This document shows, piece by piece, positions 40,692 through 48,888 of a DNA stretch of 64,000 nt. Within the stretch, counting starts at the first letter, position 1, and each line of letters opens with the position of its first letter. Under the pieces are notes generated by a model that saw nothing but the letters and a program-made list of their open reading frames with translations, was not told the origin of the DNA and searched no databases. Made by a program: the position numbers and the translations under genes. The DNA comes from Loigolactobacillus iwatensis (lineage in GTDB: Bacteria; Bacillota; Bacilli; Lactobacillales; Lactobacillaceae), in the NCBI RefSeq assembly GCF_003950295.1, contig NZ_RHNP01000004.1, positions 62,001 to 126,000 of the forward strand. Reading direction: 5' to 3'.

Positions 40692-41030
40692 ATGGCATTT
40701 GAAGTAACGCCACGCCAAGGAATTGTGGTTTGGTTATACAGTATGAAGCAGATCAAACAATTACGTCGTTTCGGTATTATTTACTACAGTTCGCGAAAAA
40801 TGAAGTATGTTTATTTATATGTTGATCAGGCAGTGGCTGAACAAACGTTACAGCAATTAAGAAAGTTACATTTTGTTAAACGGGTTGAAGTTTCACACCG
40901 ACCAGAATTAGATATGAATTTTGGTGATCGCGTTGGTAAATTGGATGATTTCGAGAATAATAACCAGGAAATAAACGAAACCCGAGTTTTATTGACAACA
41001 CAAGATTTACGTAAAGAAAATAAGATTTAA
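40692..41030 (+). CDS. ylbG: YlbG family protein (UPF0298, DUF2129)
   Basis: A 112-residue protein with the conserved core RQGIVVWLYSMKQIKQLRRF and YYSSRKMKYVYLYVD, followed by a variable acidic tail. The function is unknown; the family is adjacent to ylbF across Firmicutes. ATG 40692 follows AAAGGATG. It lies 17 bases before rsmD. Confidence 0.92.
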   Translation: MAFEVTPRQGIVVWLYSMKQIKQLRRFGIIYYSSRKMKYVYLYVDQAVAEQTLQQLRKLHFVKRVEVSHRPELDMNFGDRVGKLDDFENNNQEINETRVLLTTQDLRKENKI

Positions 41031-41046
41031 AAGAGGATATTAGTTA

Positions 41047-41613
41047 ATGCGAATTATTTCTGGCAATTTTGGTGGTCGAAAATTGAAGGCAGTACCCGGT
41101 CGAGCTACACGGCCAACAACGGATAAAGTAAAGGAGTCAATCTTCAATATGATTGGGCCTTACTTTGCTGGTGGCAATTGTTTGGACTTGTTTTCTGGCA
41201 GCGGTGCACTGGGAATTGAGGCCGTTTCCCGAGGGATGACCAGTGCAACTTTAGTTGATCGTCAATTTGCGGCAATTAAGGTTATTCACGAAAATATTGA
41301 GTTAACTAAGGCCGAAAAACAATTTACTGTTTTAAAAATGAGTGCGCAGAATGCTCTCCAAAAATTGGCGGTTCAGCACTGTAAATTTAATTTAATTTTG
41401 TTAGATCCACCGTACGCAAAGCAGCAAATTATTTCTGATTTACGCGCAATGACTGAGCTAGGTTTAATTGAAAATGAGGCCGTAATTGTTTGCGAAACGG
41501 ATAGTACTACCGTCTTACCAGAAAAATTAACTAATTTTAAGCAAACACGACGCCAAACGTACGGCTTAACTGCTGTTACGCTATACCATTATCAGGAGGC
41601 AGCAGAAGTATGA
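41047..41613 (+). CDS. rsmD: 16S rRNA (guanine-966-N2)-methyltransferase RsmD
   Basis: SAM-dependent methyltransferase that modifies G966 of 16S rRNA. It starts MRIISGNFGGRKLKA, has the SAM-binding loop LDLFSGSGALGIEAVSRG (about residues 48-65) and the catalytic DPPY in LILLDPPYAKQQ (about 120). At 188 residues it is normal. Its TGA overlaps the coaD ATG by 4 bases (ATGA), so the two are translationally coupled. Confidence 0.96.
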   Translation: MRIISGNFGGRKLKAVPGRATRPTTDKVKESIFNMIGPYFAGGNCLDLFSGSGALGIEAVSRGMTSATLVDRQFAAIKVIHENIELTKAEKQFTVLKMSAQNALQKLAVQHCKFNLILLDPPYAKQQIISDLRAMTELGLIENEAVIVCETDSTTVLPEKLTNFKQTRRQTYGLTAVTLYHYQEAAEV

Positions 41614-42107
41614 CACAGCGAATTGCGATTTTCCCTGGGAGTTTTGATCCGTTTACTAACGGGCATTTAGAAACAGTTAGGCGAGCGAGCCATTTATTTG
41701 ATAAATTAATTATCGCTGTCATGACTAACACCTCCAAACAACCGTTGTTTACTAATGATGAAAAATTAACTTTGATTAGGGCTGCAGTCGCTGAACTACC
41801 CAATGTTAGCGTTGTCGCTCAAGATGCTAAATTAACTGTCCGTTTTGCCGAAAAATTGGGAGCACAATTTATACTGCGCGGTATTCGAAATGTTCGTGAT
41901 TTTGAATATGAAGAGGACATTGCGGCGATGAATAAAATTCAAGCACCACAAATTGAGACTGTGTTTTTATTGGCCGCAAAGAAGTATGCTTTTCTTTCAT
42001 CTAGTCTGATCAAAGAGGTTGCCAAGTTTGGTGGCAATATTGAAGATCTGGTACCACCAGCAGTTGCGCGTGAATTAGGTCAGAAATATAAGGCGAAAGA
42101 AGGCTAA
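41610..42107 (+). CDS. coaD: Phosphopantetheine adenylyltransferase CoaD
   Basis: Transfers AMP from ATP to 4'-phosphopantetheine in coenzyme A synthesis. It has the nucleotidyltransferase T/HxGH motif in PGSFDPFTNGHLETVRRA, the GIRNVRDFEYE segment, and the SSSLIKEVAKFGGNI motif near the C-terminus. At 165 residues it is complete. The start codon overlaps the rsmD stop, and sepM follows 2 bases later. Confidence 0.97.
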   Translation: MTQRIAIFPGSFDPFTNGHLETVRRASHLFDKLIIAVMTNTSKQPLFTNDEKLTLIRAAVAELPNVSVVAQDAKLTVRFAEKLGAQFILRGIRNVRDFEYEEDIAAMNKIQAPQIETVFLLAAKKYAFLSSSLIKEVAKFGGNIEDLVPPAVARELGQKYKAKEG

Positions 42108-42109
42108 CT

Positions 42110-43141
42110 ATGAAAAAACGCTGGTCTAAATGGCTAGTTTTAGTTGGTGTTTTGGTCCTTATCATTGGGTTGTTTTTGCCGCTGCCTTTTTATCTGGAAA
42201 CCCCTGGAACGGCAGAAAACTTAAATAGTTTTGTTAGGGTTGACCACAAAAAAGATCAGCGGGCCGGCAAATATATGCTGACAACAGTGGCTTTACAGCA
42301 AGCACGACCGATAACGTATTTGTGGAGTAAAACCCAGCCGTTTTCAGAAACAATCAGCAAAAATGATTTGATGGGTAATGATAGCAGTGAAACGTTTAAT
42401 CAATTACAAACTTTCGAAATGCAATCAGCAATTAACGATGCAATTCAGGTTGCCTATAAAAAGGCAGGGCATAGTTACCAGCGCAAGTATTTGGGTATTT
42501 ATGTGATGTCGTTGATGAAACGATCACAGTTTAATGGGAAACTGGCGATTGGCGATACTGTAACGATGATTGATGGTCATCATTTTAAAAGCTCTACCGC
42601 ATTTATTAATTACGTCAAGGATAAGCCAGTCGGCACAAAAGTAACGGTCACTTATCGGCATAAAGGCCAGGCCCGGAAAACAACGCAGCGTTTAATTCAT
42701 TTACCAAATACAAAGCGATCTGGTTTGGGTATTACTTTAGTGGATCATTCGACGATTAAAACGAAAATTCCGGTTAAGGTAACCGTTAGTGATATCGGTG
42801 GTCCTTCTGCAGGGTTAATGTTCACGACGGCCATTTATGACCAGTTAACCGGTGGTCACTTACGCAGAGGACGCAAAGTAGCTGGAACAGGTACGATGGC
42901 CGCTAACGGAACTGTTGGTCCAATCGGTGGGATAGATAAAAAAGTTGTGGCCGCTAACCATGAAGGAGCAACGATTTTCTTTGCACCTGATATTCCGGCA
43001 ACGGCCGCGATGAAGAAAGCTGATCCAGGTTATCAAAATAACTATCAAGTTGCTAAAAAGGCGGCCAAAAGGATTCATAGTCATATGAAGATTGTGCCAG
43101 TTAAGAATTTTACGGATGTCGTAAATTATCTGGCTAAGTAA
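42110..43141 (+). CDS. sepM: SepM/YlbL family PDZ-Lon serine protease
   Basis: Membrane-anchored extracytoplasmic protease of 343 residues. It has an N-terminal signal-anchor helix (about residues 8-27), a PDZ domain in the middle (AIGDTVTMIDGHHF region) and a C-terminal Lon-type domain with the Ser-Lys dyad: serine in GGPSAGLMF (about 232) and lysine in GGIDKKVVAA (about 275). In streptococci SepM processes the competence pheromone CSP. The substrate here is unknown, though comEA-comEC follow. Confidence 0.92.
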   Translation: MKKRWSKWLVLVGVLVLIIGLFLPLPFYLETPGTAENLNSFVRVDHKKDQRAGKYMLTTVALQQARPITYLWSKTQPFSETISKNDLMGNDSSETFNQLQTFEMQSAINDAIQVAYKKAGHSYQRKYLGIYVMSLMKRSQFNGKLAIGDTVTMIDGHHFKSSTAFINYVKDKPVGTKVTVTYRHKGQARKTTQRLIHLPNTKRSGLGITLVDHSTIKTKIPVKVTVSDIGGPSAGLMFTTAIYDQLTGGHLRRGRKVAGTGTMAANGTVGPIGGIDKKVVAANHEGATIFFAPDIPATAAMKKADPGYQNNYQVAKKAAKRIHSHMKIVPVKNFTDVVNYLAK

Positions 43142-43146
43142 TAAGT

Positions 43147-43216
43147 GCCAACTAATACTGAGGGGCTACTAATTTTAAAATTAGTAACTTTTCAAAAGTA
43201 TTAGTTGGCTTTTTTT
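43147..43216 (+). terminator. Long-stem terminator between sepM and comEA
   Basis: GCCAACTAATACT (43147-43159) pairs perfectly with AGTATTAGTTGGC (43197-43209), followed by a T run (43210-43216). Between them is a second palindrome, TACTAATTTTAAAATTAGTA (43167-43186). Confidence 0.85.
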
Positions 43217-43253
43217 GCGGATTTTATTAATGTGGCGAAAGGAGGAATGGGGG

Positions 43254-43958
43254 ATGTCAACTGATTGGTTGGGCCTGATTAAACGTTATTGGTATTGTGG
43301 TGTGATTGGTCTGTTGCTTGTCATTATAGGTATCGTTAGTTATCAGGCGATATTTCAACGGCCGGCAACTAAAAATGAGGCCGTTTTTTCAAGTTCAAGT
43401 GTTATTCAAGATGGTTCAACTAGTGCACAATACCAGAATACAGCGACTGAGGCACGACAAACTAGTCAACCGATGCAAAAGGGTTTTGTTGATGTTAAGG
43501 GGGCGGTAAAAAAACCAGGTATTTATGTGGTGACTGATAATACCCGGTTATTTGATGTTATTCGTAAGGCCGGTGGACTGGCTGATGATGCCGATCAAAA
43601 GCAAGTAAATCTTGCTCAACAGGTAAGTGATCAACAAATTATTTTTATTCCTAAAATTGGGGAAGAGGTTCCAGCTGAGTTAGGCCTAGCAGAGCAGGCG
43701 CCGCCGATGGCCGAAAGTGGCAGTACTGGCGCAACAACTAGTTCGACTGACGGGCAACAAGCAGCTGGCCAAACAAATTTAAATACAGCAACGGCAGAGG
43801 AGCTACAACAGTTAACGGGAATTGGGCAGAAGAAGGCCGAATTAATTATTAATTTTCGTAATGAACAAGGTGGGTTTAAACAGATTGAAGATTTAAAGAA
43901 GGTTTCGGGAATTGGTGAGAAAACCTTTGAAAGTTTAAAAGATAGCATTACAGTCTAA
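43254..43958 (+). CDS. comEA: Competence DNA receptor ComEA
   Basis: Membrane-anchored dsDNA receptor that retains transforming DNA outside the cell. The 234-residue protein has an N-terminal membrane helix (about residues 15-33), a Ser/Thr-rich linker, an SLBB domain (VDVKGAVKKPGIYVV) and a C-terminal helix-hairpin-helix DNA-binding pair (LNTATAEELQQLTGIGQKKA, then VSGIGEKTFESLK). The ribosome site GGAGG (43241-43245) supports ATG 43254 over the longer frame from 43215. Confidence 0.95.
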   Translation: MSTDWLGLIKRYWYCGVIGLLLVIIGIVSYQAIFQRPATKNEAVFSSSSVIQDGSTSAQYQNTATEARQTSQPMQKGFVDVKGAVKKPGIYVVTDNTRLFDVIRKAGGLADDADQKQVNLAQQVSDQQIIFIPKIGEEVPAELGLAEQAPPMAESGSTGATTSSTDGQQAAGQTNLNTATAEELQQLTGIGQKKAELIINFRNEQGGFKQIEDLKKVSGIGEKTFESLKDSITV

Positions 43959-43961
43959 CTT

Positions 43962-43988
43962 TTTACCTGTTTTAAATTCTGTTATACT
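43962..43988 (+). promoter_or_regulatory. Candidate promoter of comEB
   Basis: TTTACC (43962-43967) and an extended -10 TGTTATACT (43980-43988). The spacer is short (15 bases), so it is only plausible. Confidence 0.4.
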
Positions 43989-44021
43989 GATAGGCAAATG
44001 ATTTAAGGAAGTTGGGGTATT

Positions 44022-44519
44022 ATGGAAAAAATAAAAACACAGCGTTTACCTTGGGATCAGTACTTTATGCTTCAGTCTGTTTTATTATCATTACGTAGTA
44101 CCTGCCCAAGAGCAACTGTTGGTGCGGCAATAGTGCGTGACCAACGGGTAATTGCTGGAGGGTATAATGGTTCTGTTTCCGGGGATGATCATTGTATTGA
44201 TGTTGGTTGTTATTTAGTTGATGGTCATTGTTTGCGGACGATTCATGCCGAGATGAATGCTATTTTGCAATGTGCTAAATTTGGTGTTGCAACAGCTGGT
44301 GCAGAGATTTATGTAACTCATTTTCCTTGTTTGCAATGTACGAAAATGTTAATTCAAGCCGGTATTAAAACAATTCATTATTTGAAAGATTACCGGGATG
44401 ATGATTATGCTTTAAAATTGATTAAAAAATCGGGAGTTACGTTGGATCAAGTTAAATTAAACCCAGATTATTTTAATCAATTTAATCTGAAAGATTTGTT
44501 TAATCAGAATTTAGAGTAG
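44022..44519 (+). CDS. comEB: ComE operon protein 2, dCMP deaminase family
   Basis: Zinc-dependent deaminase-fold protein of 165 residues. The catalytic HAE is in TIHAEMNAILQ (about 70-80) and the zinc cysteines are in FPCLQCTKM (about 104). It resembles dCMP deaminase, which makes dUMP for thymidylate synthesis; in the Bacillus com operon it is not required for transformation. It lies between comEA and comEC. Confidence 0.94.
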   Translation: MEKIKTQRLPWDQYFMLQSVLLSLRSTCPRATVGAAIVRDQRVIAGGYNGSVSGDDHCIDVGCYLVDGHCLRTIHAEMNAILQCAKFGVATAGAEIYVTHFPCLQCTKMLIQAGIKTIHYLKDYRDDDYALKLIKKSGVTLDQVKLNPDYFNQFNLKDLFNQNLE

Positions 44520-44531
44520 TTAATTGACGCG

Positions 44532-46757
44532 ATGAAAGATAGAGTGATTTTTGTCGCGTTAATTGTTGCAGCCCTTAGCTTTGCTGTTTTTATTGGTAAT
44601 GTAATAAGTTGGTTATTTTTGATTGTTGCTATTGTGAGGTTGCTATGGACACGGCAATCTAAATTAATCTTAGGGACAGTTATCATTTGTTGTTTTGCAG
44701 GTTCATTTTTTATGGTTGTAAAACAACGATTAGTAAAAAAGCCGCCAGACTATCAACAAATATTAGTCTGGCCAGATGCTTTCAAACTAAACGGCGATTC
44801 GCTTCAATTTGAAGGAAAACTGACGGATAAAACACGTGTTTTAGCTGTTTATTATTTACAAACAAAAAAAGAACGAGCCTATTTTCAGCACCTGACGCAT
44901 CCAGTTATTTTACAAGTTAGTGGGATCTGTAGTCGTCCGGAACACGCAACTAATCAAAATGAATTTGATTATGCAACTTACTTGAGGCAACAACGTCGGA
45001 TTCATTATATTGTACAGATTGAACAAATCAAGCAAATTAAAGCCCAAAAGTGGTCACTAGTTGGTTGGTTGCATCACGTTCGCCAAGTACTGAGTTGCCG
45101 CGCTGATCGTTACCCACCGTTACTTAGACAGTATTTCAAATGCCTAGTTTTAGGTATTCAAACTAGCGCATTTCAGGATACAGCACAACAATTTAAACGT
45201 TTAGGATTAATTCATTTGTTTAGTCTATCTGGTCTACACGTTTTTTACTTTGTTGGGCTATTTTCCCAATTATTATTACGCTTACATTTGACAAAAGAAA
45301 CCCGTGATTGGTTGCTGTTACTTCTCTTACCGGCCTACGTTATTTTTGCGGGCTCAAGTGTTAGTTTAATTCGTGCGGTTAGTCTGTGTTGGTTACGTGT
45401 TTTAAATCGACGTTTTAGTTTGCAAATATCGGCATTGGATTGTTTTGGCTGGGTTTTGTTATTTAATTTTGCACTTCAGCCATACGTTCTCTTTGGACTT
45501 GGCGGTCAATTATCTTATTTATTATCATTTTTATTATTGTTTTTAAGAGATAAGAATGCTGTTTTTAGAACGTTATGGTTAAATCTATTTAGTTTACCAA
45601 TTTTACTACATCACGTTTATGAATGGCACTATTTACTGGTCTTGCTTAATTTATTGGTAATGCCGTTGTTTTCTTACGCCGTTTTACCATTAACGTTAAT
45701 TGGGGCAGGGTGTTTTTCATTTCTACCAGGGCTTAGTTGGTTAATTAATTGGGGATTAACCGTTTTTCAAACGAGTCTTCTTTGCTTGGCCAGGCCCCAA
45801 TGGATGATTGTCTTTGGTCGGTTAACTGGAACGGTGACCCTAATCTTACTTATTTTAACCGCGGTTATGCTAACTGTACCTAAAAGGTATCGCATTTCGA
45901 CGGGGGCTTTTTTAGGTAGTATCTATCTAGTGGCCTTTTTACTGATTCATTATCCATTGGTCGACCGGGTTATTTTTTTTGATATTGGTCAAGGTGATAG
46001 TATTTTAATCGAAAGTCGGCTACATAAACAGATAACATTAATTGATACGGGAGGACGGCTAACGTTTAACCAGGCCGGGTGGCGTAAGCAACAGCGAAGT
46101 GCTCGAGCGGAGCGAGTAACAATCAATTACTTGAAAAGTCGGGGAATAAAAAGAATTGATCGAATTTGTCTCAGCCACCAGGATGCTGATCATATTGGTG
46201 ATTTAACTGTTTTATTAGAAGCGATGACCGTTAAAGAAGTCGCTTTTCCGGTTGGAATGGAAAATAATCCGCAGTTTCGGCAGCGAATTTGGCCCTACAG
46301 ACAACAACTTAAGTGGCGCTCCCTACAGGCAGGAGCAAAAATTCAAGTCACACCACAGGAAGAGTTACAGGTGTTGCACCCAGAAAGGCCTGGCTTGGGA
46401 ACTAATGAAGATTCCTTAGTTCTCTATGGTCGAATAGGGGGGAAGACGTGGCTGTTTACAGGAGATCTTGATGCGGCCAATGAGGTTTCACTTTGTGAGC
46501 GGCAACGATTAAAGGCAGATTTTTTAAAGGCCGGCCATCATGGTAGTCGAACTGCTTCAGCACAGACATTTATAGAAACCGTTCAACCTGAGCGTATTTT
46601 GATCTCCTCTGGTCGGAACAATCGATACGGCCATCCTCATCCGGATGTCATTCAACGTTATCGGGATTTACGGATTCCATTTTATAATACAGCCGAAAAT
46701 GGCATGCTGCTCTGGTCATCGACTGACGGGTGGCAGACTTTTCGACACAAGGAGTAA
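44532..46757 (+). CDS. comEC: DNA internalisation channel protein ComEC
   Basis: Polytopic membrane protein that forms the channel for single-stranded DNA uptake. The 741-residue protein has N-terminal helices, an OB-fold-like soluble region, the Competence membrane core (LFSLSGLHVFYFVG and following helices) and a C-terminal metallo-beta-lactamase domain with FFDIGQGDSILIES, SHQDADHIGD and KAGHHGSRT. It appears uninterrupted, so the uptake channel is probably functional. Its end is 4 bases from holA. Confidence 0.95.
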   Translation: MKDRVIFVALIVAALSFAVFIGNVISWLFLIVAIVRLLWTRQSKLILGTVIICCFAGSFFMVVKQRLVKKPPDYQQILVWPDAFKLNGDSLQFEGKLTDKTRVLAVYYLQTKKERAYFQHLTHPVILQVSGICSRPEHATNQNEFDYATYLRQQRRIHYIVQIEQIKQIKAQKWSLVGWLHHVRQVLSCRADRYPPLLRQYFKCLVLGIQTSAFQDTAQQFKRLGLIHLFSLSGLHVFYFVGLFSQLLLRLHLTKETRDWLLLLLLPAYVIFAGSSVSLIRAVSLCWLRVLNRRFSLQISALDCFGWVLLFNFALQPYVLFGLGGQLSYLLSFLLLFLRDKNAVFRTLWLNLFSLPILLHHVYEWHYLLVLLNLLVMPLFSYAVLPLTLIGAGCFSFLPGLSWLINWGLTVFQTSLLCLARPQWMIVFGRLTGTVTLILLILTAVMLTVPKRYRISTGAFLGSIYLVAFLLIHYPLVDRVIFFDIGQGDSILIESRLHKQITLIDTGGRLTFNQAGWRKQQRSARAERVTINYLKSRGIKRIDRICLSHQDADHIGDLTVLLEAMTVKEVAFPVGMENNPQFRQRIWPYRQQLKWRSLQAGAKIQVTPQEELQVLHPERPGLGTNEDSLVLYGRIGGKTWLFTGDLDAANEVSLCERQRLKADFLKAGHHGSRTASAQTFIETVQPERILISSGRNNRYGHPHPDVIQRYRDLRIPFYNTAENGMLLWSSTDGWQTFRHKE

Positions 46758-46761
46758 TGAT

Positions 46762-47793
46762 ATGGATGTAGCAACATTGCAGAAACAATTAAAACATGGG
46801 AAAATTGCCCCAGTCTATTTGGTTCAGGGTCAAGAGGCTTATTTAGTTGCACAAGTAAAAAGGGCCTTCCGCCAATTATTATCTGAGGAAGAATTAACAA
46901 TGAATTTTGGTGCTTACGATATGACGGTGACTCCTTTAGCGGTTGCACTAAATGATGCCATGTCGGCACCGTTCTTTGGTGAGCGGCGGGTAGTATTTAT
47001 CGAAAATAGTATTTTTTTGACCGCCGATGCAAAGAAAGCAAAGGTAGAACATGATGTTGCCAGTCTTTTAACTTATCTGGGTAACCCGCTTGATTCGACC
47101 CAGTTAGTTATTTTTGCGCCATACGCTAAATTAGATGAGCGGAAAAAAGTGACCAAACAATTAAAGCGAGTTGCCCAGCAAGTTGACGTTAAGCCGTTGA
47201 CGCAACAACGTGCACAAAGTTATGTAACTGATTATTTAAAGCGGCAACAGTTAACGATGGCACCACAAGCAATGACACTATTTTTACAACGAACAGAAGC
47301 TAATTTATCGATTATGATGGATGAATTACCTAAGCTGCGGCTTTATGCACTTGAAGATCATGAAATTTCACAAACAGCCGTGGATCAACTGGTTGCCCAG
47401 AGTTTAGAACAAAACGTTTTTTCATTAGTAGACGCGGTGATGGCGCAAAATGTCGCTCAGGCCGTTCAATTATATAGTGATTTATTATTGCAAAAAGAAG
47501 AACCGCTTAAAATTAACGCTATTTTGTTAGGTCAATTTCGTTTATTACTACAAATTAAGATTTTACAAAAAAATGGTTACAGCCAGGGAAGTTTGGCACA
47601 AGTTTTAAAAGTCCACCCGTATCGAGTAAAGTTGGCAATTGGTCAGGCGCGTCATTTTCAGCAGGCGTCGTTACGCGCGGCTTATTTGGGCCTAGTGGAC
47701 ATGGAATATAAAATGAAATCAACGCAAGAAAAACCAGAATTACTTTTCCAATTATTTGTCATGCAGTTCGTTGATAAGGCTATTGTTAGCTAA
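46762..47793 (+). CDS. holA: DNA polymerase III delta subunit HolA
   Basis: Clamp-loader subunit that opens the sliding clamp. The frame extends back to 46645 inside comEC, but AAGGAG (46749-46754) and the family N-terminus at ATG 46762 (MDVATLQKQLKHGKIAPVYL) fix the start, giving 343 residues. The LVQGQEAYLV region and the C-terminal helical collar fit the family. comEC-holA followed by convergent rpsT is a conserved Firmicutes order. Confidence 0.95.
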   Translation: MDVATLQKQLKHGKIAPVYLVQGQEAYLVAQVKRAFRQLLSEEELTMNFGAYDMTVTPLAVALNDAMSAPFFGERRVVFIENSIFLTADAKKAKVEHDVASLLTYLGNPLDSTQLVIFAPYAKLDERKKVTKQLKRVAQQVDVKPLTQQRAQSYVTDYLKRQQLTMAPQAMTLFLQRTEANLSIMMDELPKLRLYALEDHEISQTAVDQLVAQSLEQNVFSLVDAVMAQNVAQAVQLYSDLLLQKEEPLKINAILLGQFRLLLQIKILQKNGYSQGSLAQVLKVHPYRVKLAIGQARHFQQASLRAAYLGLVDMEYKMKSTQEKPELLFQLFVMQFVDKAIVS

Positions 47794-47820
47794 GTGTAAT
47801 TGGTTAACTATTGTGGACAT

Positions 47821-47860
47821 AAAAAAGAGCGCTAAGGCCTTTGCCTTAACGCTCTTTTTA
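47821..47860. terminator. Bidirectional terminator between holA and rpsT
   Basis: A stem of about 17 base pairs (AAAAAGAGCG with CGCTCTTTTT, then TAAGGC with GCCTTA) and a 4-base loop, with T runs in both directions. Confidence 0.93.
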
Positions 47861-47869
47861 GAAATAAAC

Positions 47870-48127
47870 TTATTTAGCCAATAATTTGGATAAGCGTGAT
47901 TTATCTCGAGCAGCCTTGTTTGCGTGAACAAGACCCTTTGATTTAGCCATGTCGATTGAACGAACAGCAGCGCGGTATAGATCTTCTGAGTTATCAGCGC
48001 CACCAGCAGCTTGTGCTTTTTCAAATTGTTTAACAGTTGAACGCATTGCACTGATTTGTGAAACATTATGTGCATTGGCTTTTTCGTTATTACGAGCACG
48101 TTTGATTGCGGATTTTAAGTTAGGCAT
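47870..48127 (-). CDS. rpsT: 30S ribosomal protein S20
   Basis: An 85-residue, highly basic helical protein of the 30S body that binds 16S rRNA early in assembly. It begins [20 protein letters not shown], the universal S20 start, and ends LSKLLAK. It is monocistronic, with its own promoter (48188-48216) and terminator. Confidence 0.98.
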   Translation of the reverse strand: MPNLKSAIKRARNNEKANAHNVSQISAMRSTVKQFEKAQAAGGADNSEDLYRAAVRSIDMAKSKGLVHANKAARDKSRLSKLLAK

Positions 48128-48187
48128 TGAATTTCACCTCCAAGTTAAGCAAATTAAATAAATTGCTATTTGTTTTCAACGTTGTTT

Positions 48188-48216
48188 ATTATACAGAAGA
48201 CCTAGAAACATTGCAA
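48188..48216 (-). promoter_or_regulatory. Sigma-A promoter of rpsT
   Basis: On the minus strand, TTGCAA (48216-48211), a 17-base spacer and consensus TATAAT (48193-48188), about 60 bases before the rpsT start. Confidence 0.85.
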
Positions 48217-48281
48217 TAAAAACTTGTAAAGCTATTTTGCTTGATAGTCTGCACGTCTGATTTATTATTATTAGATAGGTC

Positions 48282-48310
48282 TTGCAATTTATAAAAGAAT
48301 CACGTAAAGT
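48282..48310 (+). promoter_or_regulatory. Sigma-A promoter of rpsO
   Basis: TTGCAA (48282-48287), a 17-base spacer and TAAAGT (48305-48310). The leader that follows is about 95 bases. Confidence 0.7.
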
Positions 48311-48317
48311 AATAGTT

Positions 48318-48411
48318 GTGCTTAAGCACGAACCTGTCACTTGGTTTAGCGAATCACCAACGTTTTACTCAGTCACAGGCACTTTAAGATAGTGGAAGGG
48401 TGTGAAATATT
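48318..48411 (+). promoter_or_regulatory. Structured rpsO leader, possible S15 autoregulatory site
   Basis: The leader contains the palindrome GTGCTTAAGCAC (48318-48329), an outer stem CCTGT/ACAGG (48333-48337 with 48375-48379) and an inner stem TTGGT/ACCAA (48341-48345 with 48356-48360). S15 represses its own mRNA in several bacteria through such leaders. Regulation here is inferred only from structure and position. Confidence 0.4.
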
Positions 48412-48681
48412 TTGGCAATTTCTAAAGAACGTAAAAATGAAGTCATTAAAGACTTTGCACGTCAAGATGGAGATACTGGTTCAACTGAAGTACAAGTTGC
48501 AGTATTAACGGAAGAGATTAACCTTTTAAATGAACATATTCGTGTTCATAAAAAAGATTATCATTCATATCGTGGTTTAATGAAAAAGATTGGTCATCGT
48601 CGTAACTTACTTGCTTACCTACGTAAGACGGATATTAAACGTTACCGTGACCTTATTCAACGCTTAGGTTTACGTCGTTAA
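48412..48681 (+). CDS. rpsO: 30S ribosomal protein S15
   Basis: An 89-residue protein that binds the central 16S rRNA junction. It begins [17 protein letters not shown] and contains the conserved [19 protein letters not shown] and [11 protein letters not shown] segments, ending RLGLRR. The start codon is TTG 48412, an unusual choice for a ribosomal protein gene, with GGAAGGG upstream. Confidence 0.98.
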   Translation: MAISKERKNEVIKDFARQDGDTGSTEVQVAVLTEEINLLNEHIRVHKKDYHSYRGLMKKIGHRRNLLAYLRKTDIKRYRDLIQRLGLRR

Positions 48682-48688
48682 TGACGTT

Positions 48689-48724
48689 AAAAAGATGTGA
48701 TTCTTTTGAATCACATCTTTTTTT
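48689..48724 (+). terminator. Terminator after rpsO
   Basis: A perfect 13-base-pair stem (48691-48703 with 48708-48720), TTTT loop, and a T run to 48724. Confidence 0.93.
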
Positions 48725-48888
48725 ACGGTCAATTTTTGGCTTTTTACAGTTATATGTTAAAGCCTATTTTTTTGTGGTATCATAAAATAAAGTAGAAACC
48801 TTAAGCAGTTAATTAGCCAATGTTTGTATTAGCTTTTATTTAAGGGTACGGATGAGTTTTTGAATAAATTTAATACAGGAGGGGCTTC

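Noticed and set aside
47752-48099. 115-codon minus-strand frame overlapping rpsT
   Set aside because: Different frame over the clearly identified S20 gene and its terminator.
48725-48888. Lysine riboswitch before dapA
   Set aside because: The space is only about 160 bases and none of the conserved L-box elements or an expression-platform terminator were found.
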